64,000 nucleotides of DNA, taken from NCBI RefSeq assembly GCF_024166365.1, contig NC_064825.1:106530480-106594479 (forward strand), given 5' to 3'. Positions 57,815 through 64,000 of this stretch are shown here, one piece after another. The position numbers were made by a program, and so were the translations under genes. Each line of letters begins with the position of its first letter. Within the stretch, counting starts at the first letter, position 1. Source of the stretch: Elephas maximus indicus. Lineage: Eukaryota > Chordata > Mammalia > Proboscidea > Elephantidae. The notes beneath the pieces were generated by a model. It was not told where the DNA came from, did no database searches, and was given only the letters and a program-made list of their open reading frames with translations.

Positions 57815-60800
57815 TTGTTGTTGTTAGGTGCTGTCGAGTCAGTTCCGACTCATAGCGACCCTATGCACAACAGAACGAAACACTGCCCGGTCCTGTGCCA
57901 TCCTTACAATCGTTGTTATGCTTGAGCTCATTGTCACAGCCACTGTGTAAATCCACCTCATTGAAGGTCTTCCTCTTTTCCACTGACCCTGTACTCTGCA
58001 AAGCATGATGTCTTTCTCCAGGGACTGATCCCTCCTGACAACATGTCCAAAGTATGTAAGAAGTAGCCTCGCCATCCTTGCCTCTGAGGAGCATTCTGGC
58101 CACATTTCTTCCAATAGAGATTTGTTCGTTCTTTTGGCAGTCCATAGTATATTCAATATTCTTCGTCAACACCACAATTCGTAGGCATCAACTCTTCTGC
58201 GGTCTTCCTTATTCATTGTCCAGCTTTCACATGCATATGATGTGATCGAAAATACCATGGCTTGGGTCAGGCGCACCTTAGTCTTCAGGGTAACATCATT
58301 GCTCTTCAACACTTTGAAGAGGTCCTTTGCAGATTTGCCCAGTGCAATGAGTCTTTGATTTCTTGACTGCTGCTTCCATGGCTGTTGATTGTGGATCCAA
58401 GTAAAATGAAATCCTTGACAACTTCAATCTTTTCTCCATTTATCGTGATGTTGTTCATTGATCCAGTTGTGAGGGTTTTTGTTTTCTTTATGTTGAGGTG
58501 TAATCCACACCGAAGGCTGTGGTCTTTGATCTTCATTAGTAAGTGCTTCAGGTCCTCTTCACTTTCAGCAAGCAAGGTTGTATCATCTGCATAACGCAGG
58601 TTGTTTATGAGTCTTCCTGCAATCCTGATGCCCCGTTCTTCTTCATATAGTCCAGCTTCTTGGATTATTTGCTCAGCATACAGATTAAATAGGTATGGTG
58701 AAAGAATATAACCCTGATGCAAAACTTTATTGACTTTAAACCAATCAGTATCCCCTGGTTCTGCCCAAACAACTGCCTCTTGATCTATGTAAAGGTTCCT
58801 CATGAGCACAATTAAGTGTTCTGAAATTCCCATTCTGTGCAGTGTTATCCATAGTTTGTTATGATCCACACAGTTGAATGCTTTTGCAGAGTCAATAAAA
58901 CACAGGCAAACATCCTTCTGGTATTCTTTGCTTTCAGCCAGGACCCATCTGACATCAGCAATGATATCTCTGGTTCCACGTCCTCTTCTGAAACCAGCCT
59001 GGATTTCTGGCAGTTCCCTGTCAATATACTGCTGCAGCTGTTTTTGAATGATCTTCAGCAAAATTTTGCTTGTGTGTGATATTAAAGATACCCACATTCA
59101 GTTGGATCACCTTTCTTGGGAATAGGCATAAATATGGATCTTTTCCAGTCAGTTGACCAGGAAGCTGTCTTCCATATTTCTTAGCATAGACGAGTGAGCA
59201 CCTCCAGTGCTGCATCTGTTTGTTGAAACATCTCAATTAATATTCCTTCAATTCCTGGAGCCTTGTTTTTCCCAATGCCTTCAGAGTGGCTTGGACTTCC
59301 TCCTTCAGTACCATTGGTTCCTGATCATATGCCACCTCTTGAAATGGTTGAATATTGACTAATTCTTTTTGGTATAATGACTCTGTGTATTCCTTCCATC
59401 TTCTTTTGATGCTTTCTGCGTCTTTTAATATTTTCCCCACGGAATCTTCACTATTGCAACTCGAGGCTTGAATTTTTTCTTCAGTTCTTACAGCTTGAGA
59501 AACACTGAGCGTGTTCTTCCCTTTTGGTTTTCCATCTCCAGATCTTTGCATGTGTCTTTATAATACTTTACTTTGTCTTCTTGAGAGGCCCTTTGAAATC
59601 TTCTGTTCAGTTCTTTTACTTCATCAATTCTTCCTTTTGCTTTAGCTGCTTGACGCTCAAGAGCAAGTTTCAGAGTCTCCTCTGACATCCATCTTGGTCT
59701 TTTCTTTCTTTCCTGCTTTCTTCATGGATGATGTCCTTGATGTCATTCCACAACTCATCTGGTCTTCAGTCACTAGTGTTCGATGCATCAAATCTTTTCT
59801 TGAGATGGTCTCTAAATTCAGGTGGGATATACCCAAGGTCTTATTTTGGCTCTCATGGGCTTGCTCTGATTTTCTTCAGTTTCAGCTTGAACTTGCATAT
59901 GAGCAATTGATGGCCGTTCCACAGTCGGCCCCTGGCCTTGTCCTGACAGATGATATTGAGCTTTTCTGTTGTCTCTTTCCACAGATGTAGTCAATTTGAT
60001 TTCTGTGTGTTCCATCTGGCGAGGTCCATGTGTATAGTTGCCGTTTATGTTGGTGGAAGAAGGTATTTGCAATGAAGAAGTATTTGGTCTTGCAAAATTC
60101 TGTCATTCGATCTCCGGCATTGTTTCTATCACCAAGGACATATTTTCCAACTACTGATCCTTCTTCTTTGTTTCCAACTTTTGCATTCTAATTGCCAGTA
60201 ATTATCAATGCACCTTGATTGTGTGTTTGATCAATTTCAGACTGCAGCAGCTGATAAAAATCTTCTGTTTCTTCATCTTTGGCTCTAGTGGTTGGTGAGT
60301 AAATTTGATTAGTAGTCGTATTAACTGGTCTTCCTTGTAGGCGTATGGATATTATCCTATCACTGACAGCGTTGTACTTCAGGATAGATCTTGAATCGTT
60401 CTTTTTTACAATGAATGCAACACCATTCCTCTTCGAGTTGTCATTCCCAGCATAGTAGACTATATGATTGTCTGATTCAAAATGGCCATTACACATCCAT
60501 TTCAGCTCACTAATGCCTAGGATACCTATGTTTATGCATTCCATTTCATTTTTGATGATTTCCATTTTCCTAGATTCATATTTTGTACATTGCAGGTTCC
60601 GATTATTAATGTCTGTTTGGCAGCTGTTTCTTCTCCTTTTGAGTCATGCCACATCAGCAAACGAAGGTCCCAAAAGCTTTACTCCATCCACATCATTAAG
60701 GTCAACTCTACTTTGAGGAGGCAGATTTTCTCCAGTCATCTTTTGAGTGCCTTCCAACCTGGGGGGCTCATCTTCCAGCACTATATCAGACAATGTTCCA

Positions 60801-61007
60801 CTGTTATTCATAAGGTTTTCACTGGCTAATGCTTTTCAGAAGTAGACTGCTGGGTCTTTCTTCCTAGTCTGTCTTAGTTTGGAAGCTCAGCTGAAACCTG
60901 TCCTCCATGGGTGACCCTGCTGGTATCTGAATACCAGTGGCATAGCTTCCAGAATCACAGGAACACACAAGCCACCACAGTATGACAAACTGACAAACAC
61001 ATGGGGA
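57815..61007 (-). mobile_element. RTE LINE, near full length, best preserved copy
   Basis: Minus strand, 3.2 kb. 5'UTR 61007 to about 60680; APE endonuclease 60565-60188 (ISELKWMCNGHFESDNHIVY, RDAV-type NAVSDRIISIRLQGRPVN, IYSPTTRAKDEE); linker 60106-59488 (DIIHEE-type and MSEETLKLALERQAAKAKGR); reverse transcriptase. The longest open piece is 263 codons (59097-58306) with QAGFRRGRGTRDIIADVRW, FIDSAKAFNCVDHNKLW and the YADD active site in RYADDTTLLAESEEDLKHLL. The C-terminal part is at 58156-57839. Frame breaks separate these pieces, so it is inactive. Possible target duplication tagtatgtgg / tagtacatgg (57805, 61008; 8 of 10). Confidence 0.94.
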
Positions 61008-61087
61008 TAGTACATGGTAAGTAGTATAAATTAATAAGTTGATGTCAGGAGCCTTAATTTTTATGTTCCAATGCTGGAATACATACT

Positions 61088-61260
61088 AATTAACCCCAGC
61101 CCACTGCCATGGAATTGATTCTGACTCATAGTGACCCATAGGTTTTCCAGGTTTATAAATATTTACAGAAGCAGACTGCCACATCTTTCTCCTGTGGAGT
61201 GGCTGATTGGTTCAAACCACCAACCTTTTCGTTAGCAGCCAAGCATATTGATAAAAGTAA
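61088..61260 (-). mobile_element. AfroSINE, minus strand, diverged
   Basis: 'actgccatggaattgattct', 'acagaagcagactgccacat', 'ttcaaaccaccaaccttttc'. Confidence 0.8.
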
Positions 61261-62440
61261 TCTGGAAATAGACCCATCATTCTATAAATAAGTAATTAAA
61301 ATTGCTTATTTGTCCTGAATCTGGACCTACCCCAGGGCATATTTCAGACAACTGCACTCAGTGATCTGTAGAAAGATACATACAATATTGTTATTTGTGG
61401 TGATGCCTGTAGAAGTCAGGGGTTACAAACTAGCTAAATGTCTATGATAGAAATATTTTAAAAAACAGATTATCTTAATATCATTCAAGAGAAGGCAGTA
61501 AAGAATTAGAGCATATGTACTGACAATGCTCAAATTTGTCTGAATTTTGTGATTCTGAAAACCAGCAAAGGTTAAGAAATCCTCCAACCCTTTCCTGTTC
61601 AGAGAGACAGCTTACTGCCAAGAAACATCCATCACCACATGGCTTATATAAGAACCAGGTATACTTCCCTTGTTTACCTGTGACAAGGCCAGACACAGAC
61701 TCCCCAGATTCCCATTCTTTGCCTCATAAGTGATTCACAGAGCTTCTTGTCCCCCACTGATAAATCAGAACAAGATGCTTGTCAACGAAACTTTGGTTAA
61801 GGTTCTCTCCTCCCTCTAGGTCCCTGAACTTTGGGTCCCCCCCCACCTCAGCTTGAGTCAGCATACAAAACTAAACCCAAACTCCTTTTGTGAAGCTGAC
61901 TCTTGGCTATAATCTAAATGGAAGCACATTTCAAGACTTTTCTTTCAAGGCCTCTCTGGGTATGTTTGAACAGTCAACCTTTAGGTTAGTAGTCCAGGGC
62001 AAACCATTTACACCACCTATGTGACCTTCATGCAGCCCCTTCTTAAGGGCTCTTCCAGGAGAGTGATTGGCCTCAAGGTAAAAGTGCACTCATTCTATCT
62101 CACCACCCTTTGATCCCACTTACCCACATCTCATTATTTCTAGTCTTGTTTAATCTTTACAAAATAAACTTATTGCTTGAACACTTGAGAACTTTGCAGA
62201 CCATATGACAGAGTATTCTCTCTAAGGTAATAGTCCCTTCCTTCTTCCCCCATTCCTTACAATATTTTTCCAAATAAGTCTGTAGTTACAAAATCTTGAT
62301 TTGATTTGTTTTATTTGGCACTAGTAAAGTGGATACATCTCAAAAACATAGTTGAGTGAGAGTCATGGTAATCACAATGGCATATATAACAAAATCTACA
62401 TGCAAAATAAAACATATGCCGTATTTACTTTACAAGGACG
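61261..62440. other. Intergenic, unclassified; possible old LTR fragment
   Basis: 61560-62200 is less AT-rich than its surroundings, with a 'cttatataag' TATA-like stretch at 61635, 'caaaataaactt' at 62158 and pyrimidine-rich blocks. This could be a solo LTR fossil, but I cannot name the family. A SINE fragment (minus) lies at about 61940-62030 ('tgtttgaacagtcaaccttt'). Confidence 0.35.
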
Positions 62441-62535
62441 TATGCTTCTTTAAGGACATATATCAACTTTTTTAAAAGACCAAGGTATGTAGGGAAGGGG
62501 AATTGAAGTGCATATGGGGCATGTGGACAGGTGAT

Positions 62536-62703
62536 GGAAACCCTGGTGGCATAGTGGTTAAGTGCTACAGCTGCTAACCAAGAAGTCAGCAGTTTGAATC
62601 TGCCAGGCTCTCCTTGGAAACTCTATGGTGCAGTTCTACTCTGTCCTATAGGGTCTCCATGAGTCAGAATCAACCCTAGGGCAGTGGGTTTGATTTTTGG
62701 TTT
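62536..62703 (+). mobile_element. AfroSINE with about 13-bp target duplication
   Basis: 'ggaaaccctggtggcatagt', 'cagcagtttgaatctgccag', 'agttctactctgtcctatag', tail 'gggtttgatttttggttt'. Flanks ggacaggtgatgg (62525) and ggataggtgatgg (62704). Confidence 0.94.
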
Positions 62704-62794
62704 GGATAGGTGATGGTAATGGGGACATACTATTAGAGTGGGATGATCTCAATTTAGTCCCTGAGATTAAAAAATATATATAAACAAAAATGAG

Positions 62795-64000
62795 TTACGT
62801 ACATATTCGTAGTTTGTATTCCCTCTGCACCTTTAACAAAAAAACTCTGTAGAACGTGTTTGAAGAATTCTGCCCTCGTCATCAGATATAAAACTTGGTG
62901 AAGCTACTGTGGAAGATTCTGAATATTAATTTAGGGAAAACTGAACTATGTTTTCAAAAAACAGTATACCCAAATCCAAGCCTTTATGTGGTGGCAGTTA
63001 CAAAAAAAAAAATTACAAGGAAAGGAGGAGGATTGCATATTAAAGAATGTTCCCTCAATAGGGAAATCAAAGGTATCATGGATGATTAACAAAGACCCAA
63101 TGGCATTGCTTCCTGTTCTCAAACACTTTGGTATTAATGAGGAATTGTGTGTTCAAATTCCCAGGGGAGTATCGGAAAGGGGCCAGACACTCATAAATTC
63201 TTCTTCTGATTGCAGTCAGATTAGAAATCACATGGGGGAACAAGAACTTATTAGTCACCTTAGGTGAGTAAATGGCACTGATCTTCATAATTATCAATGA
63301 ACTCCAGTGACTAATCTTGACCTCTGGCTTCAATCTACATTATAGTTATGAGTATACTCACCAAAGCAAGACTCAAGACACTACATCATGCATTTTAATA
63401 ATCTCTTTATTTAACTAGGTTTTCTGGAGTAATCATGTATTTTTATCATCATTATTATACTCTTTAAGGACAGTAAGAAACTTCACTTTTATTTGATATG
63501 ATTTTGATATTGATTCTGGGATTCTAAATAATAAATATGCTAAAGAGAAGTGAGCATTATTTGAAAGCTTTGCCTAGAATGTTGTCTAAACCAAGATACT
63601 GATGATCAGGCAAGAGCTAATGATGCTAAGTGAGTGTTTATGTCCCAAATACTAATAGTTGTCTGATATGACTTCCTGTTATTCAGTAATGTGATAATAT
63701 CATCACATCCTATTTTCATTCATTTATAGAATTTTATTTGTTCCCGGGGTATTTTATTTGTGATTCCATGCAAAAATTTCATACAAGCAACTGGGATTTC
63801 AGAGTTTAAAGTCCCCCATGAGCAGAACCTGGGTCAAAGACTTGGCTATTTATTTGGTAGTTGATTCCCATAAGCATAAATAAGAAAATGGGGAAACTCT
63901 AATGGTGTAAAGAGCAGGTTACTGTTGTAAGCAACTGTGGCTGAATTACTTGAGATGTTTTGAGGGATCCTGCAAAACTCTTTTTGGAATTGTCCTAAGA
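62795..64000. other. Right end: unit 3 flank homologous to unit 2 38805-40310
   Basis: Non-coding. It matches unit 2 throughout ('gaagattctgaatattaatt', 'ccaatggcattgcttcctgt', 'gcctagaatgttgtctaaac'), without the RTE fragment that unit 2 carries at 39541-39800. Frames here are not conserved between the copies. Confidence 0.7.

Noticed and set aside
58306-59097. A 263-codon minus-strand frame as a host gene
   Set aside because: It is the reverse-transcriptase core (with YADD) of the RTE at 57815-61007.
62895-63333. Frames of 64-93 codons at the right end
   Set aside because: The homologous DNA at 38905-39330 has shifts and stops in the same places, so no coding constraint is seen.
1-64000. 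A novel defence, metabolic or secretion system
   Set aside because: Every long frame is accounted for by OR genes, LINEs or fossils; no gene set suggests an unknown system.

Overview
The window is mammalian nuclear DNA from an afrotherian, most probably an elephant or close relative (Loxodonta-type). The best evidence is the repeat content: many copies of a tRNA-headed SINE of the AfroSINE type, and an RTE LINE whose 3' end reads into a (CAA)n-rich tail and shares that end with the SINE. Both are hallmarks of Afrotheria. There are no operons, CRISPR arrays or bacterial genes. The only host protein genes are single-exon olfactory receptors (ORs), one intact and four broken. The subfamilies (OR5T-like and OR8J-like) are neighbours in the human 11q12 OR cluster, so this is probably the orthologous cluster.

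Layout. 1-6173: a minus-strand L1 cut by the window edge, with 5'UTR, ORF1 and most of ORF2. 6174-13260: intergenic DNA with a GATA microsatellite and a fossil class I retrovirus pol, split by a SINE and by a 3.1 kb RTE whose 5' part is inverted. 13268-13460: a striking 67-bp-arm inverted repeat. 13461-17660: AT-rich DNA with nothing coding. 17661-64000: an OR region built of three related tandem units. Unit 1 (about 17.66-28.66 kb) has an OR5T pseudogene and the one intact OR8J gene (25523-26470). Unit 2 (about 30.55-40.3 kb) has a truncated OR5T remnant and an OR8J pseudogene that lost its DRY motif. Unit 3 (about 41.45-64 kb) lost OR5T, has an OR8J copy broken by one missing base, and is swollen by L1 and RTE insertions.

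The units share flanks, old SINEs and microsatellites, so empty and filled insertion sites can be compared among copies. Several insertions are thereby dated after the duplication: an RTE, an AfroSINE and a U6-L1 chimera in unit 2; a 591-bp insertion in unit 1; an RTE, a SINE and L1 3' ends in unit 3. Three of the five long RTE copies have an inverted 5' part (twin-priming structure), two of them with clear target-site duplications.

I found no convincing undescribed biochemical system. The most interesting signals concern genome dynamics: recurrent RTE 5' inversion, a U6-L1 template-switch chimera, duplicated monomer-like units in an L1 5'UTR, and stepwise decay of duplicated OR genes. All alignments were done by eye, so most boundaries are good to about 5-20 bases.
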